From Talpa occidentalis (taxonomy: Eukaryota; Chordata; Mammalia; Eulipotyphla; Talpidae), in assembly GCF_014898055.3 (NCBI RefSeq), contig NW_023603184.1, forward strand, positions 34,161,359 to 34,225,358: DNA of 64,000 nucleotides, in the 5' to 3' direction. The notes beneath the pieces were generated by a model, which did not search any database, was not told the DNA's origin, and was given only the letters and a program-made list of their open reading frames with translations. Below are positions 34,265-44,951 of this stretch, in pieces. A program made the position numbers and the translations under genes. The stretch's first letter is position 1. Each line of letters opens with the position of its first letter.

Positions 34265-34861
34265 TGTAACAGGGTGGTCCCCAGGAAAGGGGGAGGTTCC
34301 AGGTTCCCTGCCCCACCCAAATGGAGGGGGGAGCTGAGCAGAGAGAGGAGAAGCTGCAGAGGAGACTGAGGAAGGAAGCAGGATGGAGGCAGAAGGAGAC
34401 CTGGAGGAGGCACATGGGGCCAAGAGACATGTGAAGAAACTGTGCTTGCCTTTTGGTCGTGGACTGGGTGACACAGATGTGGGTGAGAGACCCAAGGGGA
34501 GGTGACAATGGCGGTTTTTATCTTGATTTTGATTTTGCTCTTTTCCTTCCGGGCTTGTCTGGTTGTTTCTGACCCTTTTCTGTGGGTCCCCACTGGAAGA
34601 TGCTTTAGACTTGTGGCAGGCTTTGGGGCCTTGCTCTGGGCCATTCCCATTTGGATGGAGTTTTACCCACGAGGGGATGGGCAACTTTGGGTGCTTATTT
34701 AGAAACTAGATTCTTTGCCTTTCCTGTCTTGTTTCCTAATTGTATTAAAGTTCCTTCCCATTAAAGTCTCATATGTTTTTGTGTTGATGCGGGGGTGGCA
34801 GAACCCATTTAGAATAGGCAGGTTTGGAGGGTCTGGGTGCACCTCTCCCTGCCCTGTAACA
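34265..34861 (+). mobile_element. Solo LTR, family shared with 48236–48822
   Basis: The element runs from TGTAACAGGGTGG to CCCTGTAACA, with inverted ends (TGTAACAGGG/CCCTGTAACA) and a 4-bp target-site duplication, atat, at 34261–34264 and 34862–34865. A 4-bp duplication suits a class I (gammaretrovirus-like) LTR. The ATTAAA near 34742 and 34761 may serve as polyadenylation signals. No internal retroviral sequence is present, so it is a recombined solo LTR. A second copy lies on the opposite strand at 48236–48822. Confidence 0.85.
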
Positions 34862-34865
34862 ATAT

Positions 34866-37130
34866 GATAGAAAAATCTAAAAGTATTTCCCAAAATGCCA
34901 AAGGTAATGAACAAAATTTTATGGTGAAAAAATTAAAATCTTGGAATTTTTCAAATAAAAGCGAATCACTCTATATGGCAAAAGGAAAAACAATCAAAAC
35001 TAGCACATGAGAACTTATATGATTAAAAATCAACAGTCTTCACCCTACTATCTCCTCTCTATGCCCAGATTCACTCCATGGAAGTCATTCTGAAAGCTGC
35101 TGAAATTTAAAAAAAAATTTGAGTTATAGATTTGTTTCACTTGATCTTGTAGGTGTTCATTTAATTAAAAAGAAAATATTTCTACCAGTCATATTTTAAA
35201 TTTAAGAGCTTTCTTGTTCACTGATGATTCTTTTCCAATAGAACTGCACTCGTTTGGCTGTTGTAAGATCATTTCAAATTTCTCTGATGATTTTAATTTG
35301 TTTTGTCCCCTAAATTCCCTTTAATTTTGTCATCAGGGTTTCTATTTATGTTGGGTTTTTTCCTTATTTTTTTGCTCACACTTAAGAATCCAATGTTAGG
35401 TTAATTATTACAGATTATCATATGAATTTCACCTTTTGCTATAACAATAGATTGGCTTCCTGGTGGCTATTTACCCCAAGGGGATATCTTACTAACAGTC
35501 ACCTTGATCTAGTTGGGTGGGGGAGCTGGCTGTCAAGCTGTGGATCACCTACATATGAGAGTTAAGATTTTACTTTGAAATGTCAATATCCACACCAAAA
35601 GCCTTAGTTTTCCTCAGAGTGTTGATTCAATTTATTTAGGAAAGAACTTTTTATGGGGAGGAATACACAGGATCTCTATGTAGGTAAGAAGGGGATGGGC
35701 AGTTGGGGAGATGACTAAGAGCACAACTTGAAAACAAAGCTGTTATTAAATGTACCAAGTAACATAGTTAAATATATTTATAGCAAACTCCTCAGAAAAC
35801 AAAATATTGAATTAACAATGACACAACAGAAAGGGGATACTAAGGCAACTTTCTCAGTCCTTAAAGGAGAAAGTAAATAACACAACGCATATTACAGGCT
35901 TGGTCTTCTCTGTAAAACCAGGTAGAATGTAGCTTCTATTCAAGCACTTAAAAGAATGCCTACAAAACCTGCAATTTATTACACAACCAAAAAATCCGCA
36001 ATAAATAAAAAGTAAAATGAGTGATACAGACTATATTTGTTACCAGAATGAAAACAAGTTAACCCCAAACAGAAAAAAAGTCTCAACTACTTTGAAATCC
36101 AAATTTTGCTTCTAAAAAATGACTTTTGGATAAAAAGATAAAGTACATTGTAAAATATCTAACAATTAAAAACACCGCACATCAAAATATACAGAGCACA
36201 TCAACATGACTGGCAATAGCAAAGCCTTACTTACATAATCAAGAATGGCATGAATTAAACATTCAACACAGAAAGTGAAAAATGCAACAAAATACACTAA
36301 GTGTTAATAGGATAGAACCGAACAAATTGCTCAGTGAAAATAATTACAGAGCTAGGAGAACAGGCAATGATCTTCAGGACAGTAAGCTAGCACTGAAGCT
36401 AGATTTCACAGGAGGAAGAGTTTGGATGACAGACGACCCAAGATTCAGTCCCAACTGTGGGTAGTCTAAATAATCTGTAAATGATGAATGAATATGGAAC
36501 AAAGTTCCAGACTCTAAGAAACTGAACAGGTGCCTTTGCAGGTGGCGGAGACTTAGGATGAAGGGTGAAAGTGGTGACTTAGTGCCAGTGGAGGGGCATT
36601 AGGAAAACTCCGGTGATCTAAGTTTGAAGAATTTTACAGCTTCAAGGAACGTGAGCTAATTATGGGGAGGAATAGTGTCTATGAAAGAGTTGTTTTTCAA
36701 TAGGTCACAGGAAGGGTTTGAGACAAGGAGTCTTCCCAGATTAGCTCAGATTAAAAAGAAAAGCAGTTTGCAAAAAGCGTCTGAAATAAGAAAGCTGCCT
36801 GGAAGTTTTACAGTTTGGGGGGAGTGGCCAACAACGCCTGAGAGCAAGGCTCATTTAAATGAACTCTTCTGCATTTTCTTTTCCAGTTGATGGGCCCAGT
36901 CACACCTGGCATTTCCATGCGCAATTAACACCAGCCATCCCCAAACCGCCGATGAAGAAACACACGGGGCTGAGCGTCCGGGGACCGTCCCCATCACACA
37001 CTGTCAGGGTGGCCGGCAGGAAGCGAAGCTCCCGGCTGGGCACAGGGGAGCCAGACCTCAGCCGTCCACTCCCGCCGCCCCCCAGCCCTCTCTGCCTCTG
37101 CCCAGGGGTTTCAGCTCGCGCCCCCCTCTC
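34866..37130. other. ZNF215 5' region, no gene recognised
   Basis: AT-rich to about 36500, then rising GC towards the CpG island. No coding region is supported. The plus-strand frames near 36859–37140 are by-products of GC-rich sequence. Confidence 0.5.
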
Positions 37131-37134
37131 CTTC

Positions 37135-37602
37135 TGTTAGGGAGGAAAAGGATGTCCTAAAGCTAGTTCCATACAGGCTTTGTGGACTCCACCCCCACCC
37201 CAGGCCAAAGCCAAAGACACTGGGAACCCCAAATCCCATCACCACCAAAGGGAAGGTGGCTGGGACCTGAGGGGGGGTTAAGCAGCCAGGTGGATATAAA
37301 AGCATACACGTGGGCTTTGGGGGATCCCCATTTTGGCTCTCCGCCAGCTCGCAGCATCCGGCCAGCGCTGAGAGTGGCTTTGGGTTTCCAGGTCGGCGGA
37401 TCGGGTAGGATGCATTAAACACTTTATTTCCCTATTTTCTCCCTGAGTTGTACATTTTCCTTCTTTCCTTTTCCCTTGTAAATAAACCTTTTATTAACCT
37501 TTTGAGTGTGCCTGTAGTGGAGTATTCATAAGTCCCTTTTAAGCGCGCGGGTGAGGACCCACAGCCAGGCAACCCGTTCCATATCGGGGCTGCCCTACAA
37601 CA
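37135..37602 (+). mobile_element. Solo LTR (468 bp) beside the CpG island
   Basis: The element starts TGTTAGGGAGG and ends CCCTACAACA. A 4-bp target-site duplication, cttc, lies at 37131–37134 and 37603–37606. Inside are a TATA box (gatataaaagcata, about 37292), AATAAA (about 37481) and a U5-like GC-rich tail, in the order expected of U3-R-U5. It is unrelated by eye to the 34265 LTR family. Being a complete LTR with core promoter parts within a few hundred bases of the CpG island, it could act as an alternative promoter. Confidence 0.85.
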
Positions 37603-38120
37603 CTTCCACCCCCGAAACGCGGGGCGCGGGGCTGGAATCCGGGACCTGCTAAGGAGCCCTGGAAACGTGCCCGTTTCTCGTAGACACCCCCAAGCTGGCC
37701 TCTCCGGGGCACGCCCCCGCGAGGGTACCCACCAGCACCGCCGCAGACGGGCCGCGTTCAGTCACGCCCGAGCAGCAGCAGCGAGAGGAGGCGCGGGGGT
37801 CGCCTCCCGCCCGCGAAGGGTCTGTCGCTGGTAGCCGCGCCGGGGCGGGGCGGCCTAGAGCGCGACCGGCCCTCAGACTTGGCTGCGGGTCCCGCGACTC
37901 ACCGATGCCAAGGGTCGCCGCCGACAAGCTCCCGCGCACGCGCACCAGGTTTGGGAGGCGCCCCCAGAAGCCCCTGCGGCCTGAGTACTCAGGTAGAACG
38001 AGGGGCTCTTCCCAGCCACGCCCCTTTCCGCAAGCCACGCCCCCAAGGGACACGCCCCCTCTCCGAGCCCCGCCCACCACAGACTCAATGACCGCTCTAA
38101 GGCTGCTGGGGTAGACGCGC
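37603..38120 (-). promoter_or_regulatory. CpG island, likely ZNF215 promoter
   Basis: The stretch is rich in CG dinucleotides and GC boxes: cggggcggggcgg near 37841, and repeated cacgcccc/ccgccc motifs at about 38018–38078, which read GGGGCGTGG on the minus strand. It lies about 7 kb upstream of the ZNF215 SCAN exon, where a housekeeping-type zinc-finger promoter is expected. Direction and gene assignment are inferred from position; no first exon is resolved. Confidence 0.65.
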
Positions 38121-38915
38121 TCCAGCCTTGTTTATAGTGGGTGGGGAGAGAGCAAGTTAGGTTTTCCCTCTTTCCTCATCCCATCCGGTAAAATCTTTCT
38201 TACCTGACCCCCCTCCTCTCGCAATTAATTGAAACAAAAATAATGACAGTTTTTTCGAAAATATCTTGTATGTAATGAGATTCAGCATCGTCTTTACTGA
38301 TTTATTTGTTCACTCATTCATTCAGTTTTGCGTTCAGGTAAAAGAGTTTGCAGAGGATCATGAGTTCAACTTTTGCTTGTTGGCTCTGAGCCATTTTGTG
38401 ATGTCTAAGAGGCACTGTCAAATAAGCAATTGGGTACAGTGTCTGGATAACTAACATTTGTACCAGTTGTGTTCTGGGTAATGATGCCATGACCAGATGG
38501 GAGGACTTCCTATCCTGACTTGAATTCCTTTTGTCCTGTGTTTGAAGACATTGCTGTGTGTGGCTTTAGTTACGGACTCTCTCCTTGAAGGCTTTATAGA
38601 ATGAATACTCGAGATACTGAAACACATAACACTAATTTAAAATACCTCTGAAAGAGGGAGCTCCTCAATTGCTGGGTGCTCGCATTCTGGTCTTTGTGTA
38701 TTTACTGTGCTCAAGGACAAGTGTTAGGTATTTCCATGTTAAGGAAACCTCTATGGAAAGAAAGAATGGAGGGAATGGAAGACCCTTGGTAGCATTTTCA
38801 ATTGTGCAACAGCATTTCATCTGTGAAATGCTTCAGGCTAGGAACTAGCCTGAAGTCCTCACTTGCTGCTCCCTCTTCTGTGCTGGTTATCTTGGAGATT
38901 TAGTTTTTTTCTTTT
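38121..38915. other. Gene-free interval
   Basis: Between the CpG island and an old L1 piece. Nothing recognised. Confidence 0.5.
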
Positions 38916-38916
38916 C

Positions 38917-39240
38917 AAAAAATAGACTTAATTTTTAGAGAAGTTTTAGATTTACTTTACAGAGACATTGAGAATACAGCAAATTCTTCTAGCCCCTCCT
39001 CCTGCTTTTCTTTATTATTGATATCTTGCATCACTATGTGCATTTGTTACAATTCAGAAGATAACATTGCTAACTTATTATTGTTAAAGTCCATACTTTA
39101 TTCATATTTCCTTAGATTTTTTGGTAGTTTTTCACCTGATTTCCCTTTTCTGATCCAGGGTTTCTTTCAAGATACCACATTACATTTAGTAGGCATGTAT
39201 CCTTAGGCTTCTGTGGGCTGTGACACTTAACAGACTTGTT
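38917..39240 (-). mobile_element. Old L1 3' fragment, antisense
   Basis: agaagttttagatttactttacagagacattgagaatacagc, then atttgttacaattcagaagataacattg, then aagtccatactttattc follow a familiar ancient L1 3' UTR read backwards. Confidence 0.6.
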
Positions 39241-39524
39241 TTTAATGACCTTTACAGTTTTTGAGGCGTACTGGCATATATTTTATAGAAACCCCATCTA
39301 TTAGAATTTTCTCATGATTAGACTGAGGTTATGGCTTTGGAGAAGGAAGAGCACAGAAATAAGTGCTATTTAATCCCATCATTTAAGGGTACATACTATG
39401 AAACTGTATTAACACTGTTAATGTTAAATTTGATTACCTGACTAAGGTAATGTTTATCAACAAATTCTTTCTTTTTCTGTTATTGGCAGAGGAAGCAACA
39501 TCACAAATTCCAGGCTCTGCAAAT

Positions 39525-39543
39525 CAGCAGCAGCAGCAGCAGC
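39525..39543 (+). repeat. (CAG)6 trinucleotide run
   Basis: A short uninterrupted CAG run ending in caacgcc. It is not inside any recognised gene. Confidence 0.9.
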
Positions 39544-39545
39544 AA

Positions 39546-40569
39546 CGCCTGTGCTAGCTTGGGTGTGTTACATATACCGGTGTAAACTGCGCCATCTAGT
39601 GCTAAACGGCAGTGATGTCCTCGTCAGACCCTTTCTCAGCAGCTTTTCACCTGTGATTCTGACTGTGGGACTCTAACATGCTTAATTCATGGATACTCAG
39701 GTTTTGTTTACTTGTAAATAAGAATGATGATTGATATATCATCTTTATTGTCTTTTTAACGTACTAAATATTTTTTCTTTAGAAGTTTTCAGGCCCTTTA
39801 TTCTCCCTCTCCCTTCATAGCATAAAAGGTAGAACTTTAAGTAGGCAACTTTTTATTGGTAATGTGAAAAAGTCCCACTGGCATCTATTTAGATGGAATG
39901 AATGGGAACATAATTCTCTCAGTGTTCCAGTTATTGGTTGCTACTTAACAAACCACCTCAAAACTTAGTGCCTTAAAACAGCAACCCTTTTATTTTGCTT
40001 GGGATTCACTGAGTTTGGAATTTAGGCAACAAGGATGTCAGTTATGGGTAATGGTAATATTTTGGATATGACCATGGAAATGATGATTGGAAGAATGCGA
40101 AATTAATGAATTCTAAGAGTGCAGCATTTTTGAAAATTTTCATTTCTATGTAAAAATTAAAATAACCAAGATCGATAAAGGAGCAGTGTGTTATGGAGAG
40201 TGGCAGTGAACCAGGGATTAAAGACTTCAAGGGAAGGGAGAAGGGAGAAGGGGACTTGGTAATCAAAATAAAATAAAAAGCCCATAACCCCACTTTCCTG
40301 GTCATACCTTATTTCATTTTTCTGGAACTTTCAGAAAAGACACCTCATGAAATATTGCCTCGGGTACCATTTACAAGCTGGAATACTGTGGGCCACAAGT
40401 AAACCCAGGATTAAAGACTCTTTCTGATGTGCTGATTGTTTTAATCAGAGCATGTTCCTAGGCTTTATAACTGGAACATTTAAACTTGAAGTGTCTTTGA
40501 TGTGAGAGTCATACACACAGCTTATATTACATGTTACTTTAGGATAATGCAGTTTAAACTCCTTAGATT
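39546..40569. other. Gene-free interval
   Basis: No gene is seen. At 39930–39995, cagttattggttgctacttaacaaaccacctcaaaacttagtgcc resembles an ancient interspersed repeat whose family I cannot assign. Confidence 0.5.
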
Positions 40570-40586
40570 AAATCATGATCATGCTT

Positions 40587-40852
40587 GGGCATCCCTGGTG
40601 GCGCAGGTGGTTGAGCGCCATGCTGTGAGGCTTTCTACAGCCTCTGTGGCGCGGGTTCAATCCCGACCAACCAGCAAGAATCCCACATGGCGAAGTAGAC
40701 CTCTCCTGTCTGGCCCGCTGCTCCCCTCAGCAGTGTATTTCGGTCTATCTGCCTGTTCTGTTCCCCGCTCTGTCTCTGGTGAATCCTCTCACCCTCCTGC
40801 ATGTCTGGCCTGTACCCTGGTTCTTGCATAAAAATAGATAAATCTTAAAAAA
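40587..40852 (+). mobile_element. tRNA-derived SINE, lineage-specific family
   Basis: Head gggcatccctggtggcgcag, box B-like gggttcaatcc, the body shared with the other copies, and an A-rich tail. A perfect 17-bp target-site duplication, aaatcatgatcatgctt, lies at 40570–40586 and 40853–40869. Confidence 0.96.
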
Positions 40853-41119
40853 AAATCATGATCATGCTTAAAGCATTTTTATGTTAGTTGAATTAACCAC
40901 AAACTCTTTTAAAATAGCACTTGATGCTTTTTATAATTAAGAAATAGCCCAAATTTCCCTCCTCTTAGTTTCTCCCTGTCTTCTTGTTTTGATTAGAGTG
41001 TTTCTAGAACATGCCCTTAATGCTTATGCTTCTTCCTGAAATGATCTAGTTTATAACTTCCTATTGAAATGTTATCCTTATTCTTTTTAGGATGTTGCTC
41101 CAAAAGTCAGACCCAGAGA

Positions 41120-42064
41120 TCACTGCCTCTGAGAAAAAGACTTTTTGCCAACTAGTTTCCTAAGAGCCCCTTTGACATCCTTGTTTCTCAGGCTATAAAT
41201 TATGGGGTTCAACATTGGAGTCAACACTGTATAGAACACAGATATCATTTTATCCCGTTCTTTTATGGTCTTTGAGTTTGGCCGCATGTAGGTGAATATT
41301 CCTGACCCATAGAAGAGGACGACAACAATGAGATGGGAGCCACAGGTAGAGAAAGCCTTGAGCCTGCCCTCCCCCGACTGCATCCGGATCACAGTGGAGA
41401 TGATATTCCAGTAGGAGACCAGGATCAGGGAGACAGGAGCTAAGAGGATGACCACCCCCATGGCAAAGATGGCCATTTCTGTGTTGTAAGTATTTGCAGA
41501 AGCCAGCTTCAGGAGGGCAGGAGGTTCACAAAAGTAGTGATTGATAATGTTCTGTCCTCGATAAGGAAGTTGGAAAGTAAAGGTGGTGTCCACCAAAGAC
41601 ACTAGTGCCCCACTAGCCCAAGACCCTGTGGCCAACTGGAAACACACTTGTTGAGTCATGATGGTGGAATAGTGCAGGGGCTTGCAGACAGCCACGTAGC
41701 GGTCATAGGACATCACCGCCAGCAGGGCGCACTCCGTACACCCAACTAGAAGGAAGACAATTATCTGTGTCATGCACCCATAAAAAGAAATGTTTTTCTT
41801 TTTTTCCAGGAAGTGGACCAACACTTGAGGGACAATACTAGTAGAGAAACAGAGATCTGCGAAGGAGAGATTTCTAAGAAAAAAGTACATGGGGGTGTGA
41901 AGACGAGAATCCATGAAGATGAGTATGATGATGAGCAGATTTCCAAGCACAGTCAACAGATAAATGATGAGAAAAAGAATAAATAGCAGGATCTGGGTCT
42001 GCCAGTCCTGTGAAAGACCACGGAAGATAAACTCAGTCACAAAGGTTTGGTTTTCTTCTCCCAT
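41120..42064 (-). CDS. OR2D3: Olfactory receptor, family 2 subfamily D (OR2D3-like), intact
   Basis: A 314-residue single-exon class II odorant receptor. Marks are NQT at 5–7, GN at 41–42, [20 protein letters not shown] from residue 55, C97 in the MTQ-preceding loop paired with the cysteine of [18 protein letters not shown] at 118–127, KAFSTCGSH, and [21 protein letters not shown] near the end. The N-terminus [14 protein letters not shown] and the [18 protein letters not shown] segment match human OR2D3 as recalled. Helix 3 carries DRYVAVC rather than DRYVAIC, as does the human protein. It lies between the ZNF215 exons on its left and the OR2D2 copy on its right, the mirror of the human order. 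The frame is undamaged. Confidence 0.95.
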   Translation of the reverse strand: MGEENQTFVTEFIFRGLSQDWQTQILLFILFLIIYLLTVLGNLLIIILIFMDSRLHTPMYFFLRNLSFADLCFSTSIVPQVLVHFLEKKKNISFYGCMTQIIVFLLVGCTECALLAVMSYDRYVAVCKPLHYSTIMTQQVCFQLATGSWASGALVSLVDTTFTFQLPYRGQNIINHYFCEPPALLKLASANTYNTEMAIFAMGVVILLAPVSLILVSYWNIISTVIRMQSGEGRLKAFSTCGSHLIVVVLFYGSGIFTYMRPNSKTIKERDKMISVFYTVLTPMLNPIIYSLRNKDVKGALRKLVGKKSFSQRQ

Positions 42065-42236
42065 TGAGATCTATGCAGGTTTACCTGTTTTGGCACAAAC
42101 AAAAGAACAAATTTTGTGCTTAATGACATCAAATCCTGTAGAAGAAGCTCATTTAGGACTGATATCCAGTTAGTTATTTCTAGATTTTTGCTAACCAACT
42201 TGTTTTAGTTATACTAAATAGAATATTTTTATTCTT

Positions 42237-42696
42237 TTTTTCCCCAATGTTGTTTTTTCCTTTTTATTTTTAAAATTTTTTAAATTTTAAAAATTTAAAA
42301 AAAATTTTATTTATTTTATTTCTTTAATATTTTATTTTATATAATTCTTACATCATTTTTCATCTTTGTACAATATATGCATTTTCATTTTGGTTATATT
42401 CCCCATACAATTGCACTCCCCCCTTATTTTGGCTCTAGTTGTTCCTTTCCCCACCCTTCCCTAATCCCCCCCCCAAGTGTGTCTCTGGTTTATAGTTGCT
42501 TGTTGATTTTGATTATTACTTTTCATTGATTAGTCTTTTTCCTGGTCTCTTATTTAGGTTTTCTAAATTCCTGCTATGAGTGAGACCATCCAGTATTTTT
42601 CTTTTTCTTTCTGGCTTATTTCGCTGAGCATGATCCCTTCTAGCTCCATCCATGCTGCAAACTGCATGTGTTTATCTTTTTTGATTGCTGAGTAAG
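42237..42696 (-). mobile_element. 5'-truncated young L1, antisense (460 bp)
   Basis: Reverse complement of the 3' end of the same L1 family as 19942–26268, from the tail of ORF2 to the poly-A. A perfect 16-bp target-site duplication, gaatatttttattctt, flanks it at 42221–42236 and 42697–42712. Confidence 0.95.
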
Positions 42697-42712
42697 GAAT
42701 ATTTTTATTCTT

Positions 42713-43043
42713 ATTAGTTGGCTATAATTCAATTCCTCTTCATTTTCCTCCAAGTCCTCCTTTCTCAATGCCACTTATTTATAAAGTACAGCATTATTAA
42801 TGTCGTCTTCGTTAATGTGAGGATGTTAGCGTTCATGTGGATTTTACTAAGTGACCATGCACCTATTGTTAGGAAATAACTGTGTGTATTGTTTAGACTG
42901 TTGACATGAAGAAAATTATGCTACTAACTTCAAATACTACATATTTAATTATAACATATCCTTGAAAAATGTGAACCAGTCTCAGGCTTCAAACTTAATT
43001 TGTCTTCTTAAATAACAACAAATTCTAGCTGGGTTAAAAAATC
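42713..43043. other. Gene-free interval upstream of OR2D3-like
   Basis: Nothing recognised. Confidence 0.5.
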
Positions 43044-43053
43044 AAGCCTTAGG

Positions 43054-43386
43054 GCCTCCCCGGTCGCGCAGTGGTTGAGCGCTGGGTTGTGAAGCTGCCC
43101 GCGGCCTCTGCGGCGCCGGCTCAATCCCGGGCTGCAAGGAGAGGGTCCCACATGGCGCGCGGACCTCTCCTGCCGCCCGCTGCTCCCCTCAGTGGTGTGC
43201 TTCGGTCCTTCTGCCTGCTCTGCTCCCCGCTCTGGCTCTGTAGCTCTGGTGAATTCTCTCGCCCTCCCGCGCTTCTGACTGTACCCAGTGCTTGTATAAA
43301 TAAATAAATAAATCTTAAAAAAAAAAAAAGTTAAAAAAAAATAAAAAAAAAAGAAAATAGTGATACTTTAAAAAAAAAAAAAAATA
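43054..43386 (+). mobile_element. tRNA-derived SINE with long impure A tail
   Basis: Head ggcctccccggtcgcgcagtggttgagcgc, box B-like ggctcaatccc, shared body, then more than 80 bases of A-rich tail. The flanking duplication is aagccttagg at 43044–43053 and 43387–43396. Intact CpGs in the body suggest a young copy. Confidence 0.93.
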
Positions 43387-43396
43387 AAGCCTTAGG

Positions 43397-44459
43397 ATAT
43401 CATACACTAAGTACCATTCTATTTGGATTTAAGAGTAAGATATTAAAACTAAAGCAATTAACAAAGGAAACAACACCTTAAATTGCTATCATATTTGGAT
43501 AGGATGAGATTTGGAAACCACAAAAGTCTTCTAAGAAACCATGAAGGAAAACATGTAGAGCTTAGAACATAAAATTGAAAGACTCATATGAGGTAATAAC
43601 ATATAAACAAAATTTAAAGTACAAACTGAAGAAAATACTTGAGGGACAAAAGTTAAATTAATTTATAATATAAGTTCCACATAAAAAAAAACTACAAAAA
43701 AATGTTAAATCCAAGAAATGGCCCAAGGGTATGAACAGACTATTTACAAAGAAGAAATGAAATAACCACTAAAATATAAGAAAACTACTCACTATAATTA
43801 TAACTTAATACTTACAATTACAACAATGATAGACACACTTTTCTCCTAGGAACTAACTAAGATTTTAACAACAGCTAGCACAACCAAAAATGCCTTCAAA
43901 GAACTGAAATATAGCAGATGGAAGAGGGTAAGAATTTCCGCGTGCAATTGTATTCCAGCCTTCCTCATCCGCCACATGAGCTGCTGCAGGGAATGTACTT
44001 CTAAATTCAACATCAAGGGGACAGACACAGAGGTGTCAACACTGATATTGCTGCCTGCCCTGATGCTTTCCCACATTGGTGTGATGTTAATACTTGACCC
44101 TCTTCCTCTCGTCCAGTCTCCTGGACCTCCTTCCATCCCAATTTCTCAGCCTTGCAGTGTGCTCCTTGCCTTTCTGAATAACGTAAGTGAAAGAACATTG
44201 TACATACTTTATAAAGGCTGTGTTTTTAGCACGTCATCTGTATACATTAGTGTTAATGTAGGTTTATGTGTTATTTGCATGATTTGATAGTTTTCTGGGG
44301 AAAGGGTTGAGAACATTAAAAAATTTCCATATATTGATAAATTAATGGTCATTACCTATTTGCTTTATGCCATTGGGGTTTATGAAAAATTTCATATGCA
44401 TGCTTTATTTTCAAATAGCTGGGAGACCTGTAATGAAATCTACATGGTATGGAGAAAGG
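43397..44459. other. Gene-free interval
   Basis: AT-rich with no supported gene. The overlapping frames at 43846–44287 lack family features. Confidence 0.5.
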
Positions 44460-44760
44460 GGTAAGAGTAAATTATCTGTCACACAGACATGGATTGGATC
44501 CTTGTTTCCCCATTTCTTAGCTCTGTGATCCTGAAGAATTTATTTAGTTTCCTCCTTTAGTTGCTTCAGGTTCCAAGTGCAAAATGAAACACCAGGTGTC
44601 ATAGTGTGGTTTTAAAGATTAAATTAAGTACTTCATGGAAAGTCGTTTGCACAATGTTAGCCATTACATTGACAAGATGGCTCCTATGATGATAAGTATA
44701 TATGAACCTTAGAGTAATAATCCTTATTATCATAATAAAGATATTGTTAATGGTAATCAT
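44460..44760 (-). mobile_element. MIR SINE remnant, antisense
   Basis: Reverse MIR words in order: tcttagctctgtgatcctgaagaattta, tttcctcctttag, aagattaaattaagtacttcatgg, cacaatgttagccatta. Confidence 0.65.
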
Positions 44761-44914
44761 AGGATCTCAATAATGAACTTTAGATCATGGAAAAGTAAGT
44801 AGAGCTGTATTTTCCACAGAAAGCTTTTTGACATTGTTGACTTAAAAACAAGGTTGTGAAAGAACATGTATGGTATAATACATATATTTGGGGGTATGTG
44901 CGTGCACACACGCA

Positions 44915-44917
<3 letters not shown>

Positions 44918-44949
<32 letters not shown>
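44918..44949 (+). repeat. (TG)n microsatellite
   Basis: About 16 TG units, preceded by an impure gtgcgtgcacacacgcatg stretch that can form a hairpin or Z-DNA. Confidence 0.95.

Positions 44950-44950
<1 letters not shown>

Positions 44951-44951
<1 letters not shown>

Noticed and set aside
34101..34684. Three overlapping minus-strand frames of 135–159 codons
   Set aside because: They are antisense to a solo LTR, low in complexity, with no family features.
37649..38114. Several frames of 70–143 codons on both strands
   Set aside because: They fall in a CpG island where stop codons are rare by composition.
40587..40680. tRNA-like sequence with box A/B-like motifs
   Set aside because: It is the head of a SINE with a body, A-tail and target duplication, not a tRNA gene; the acceptor stem does not close.
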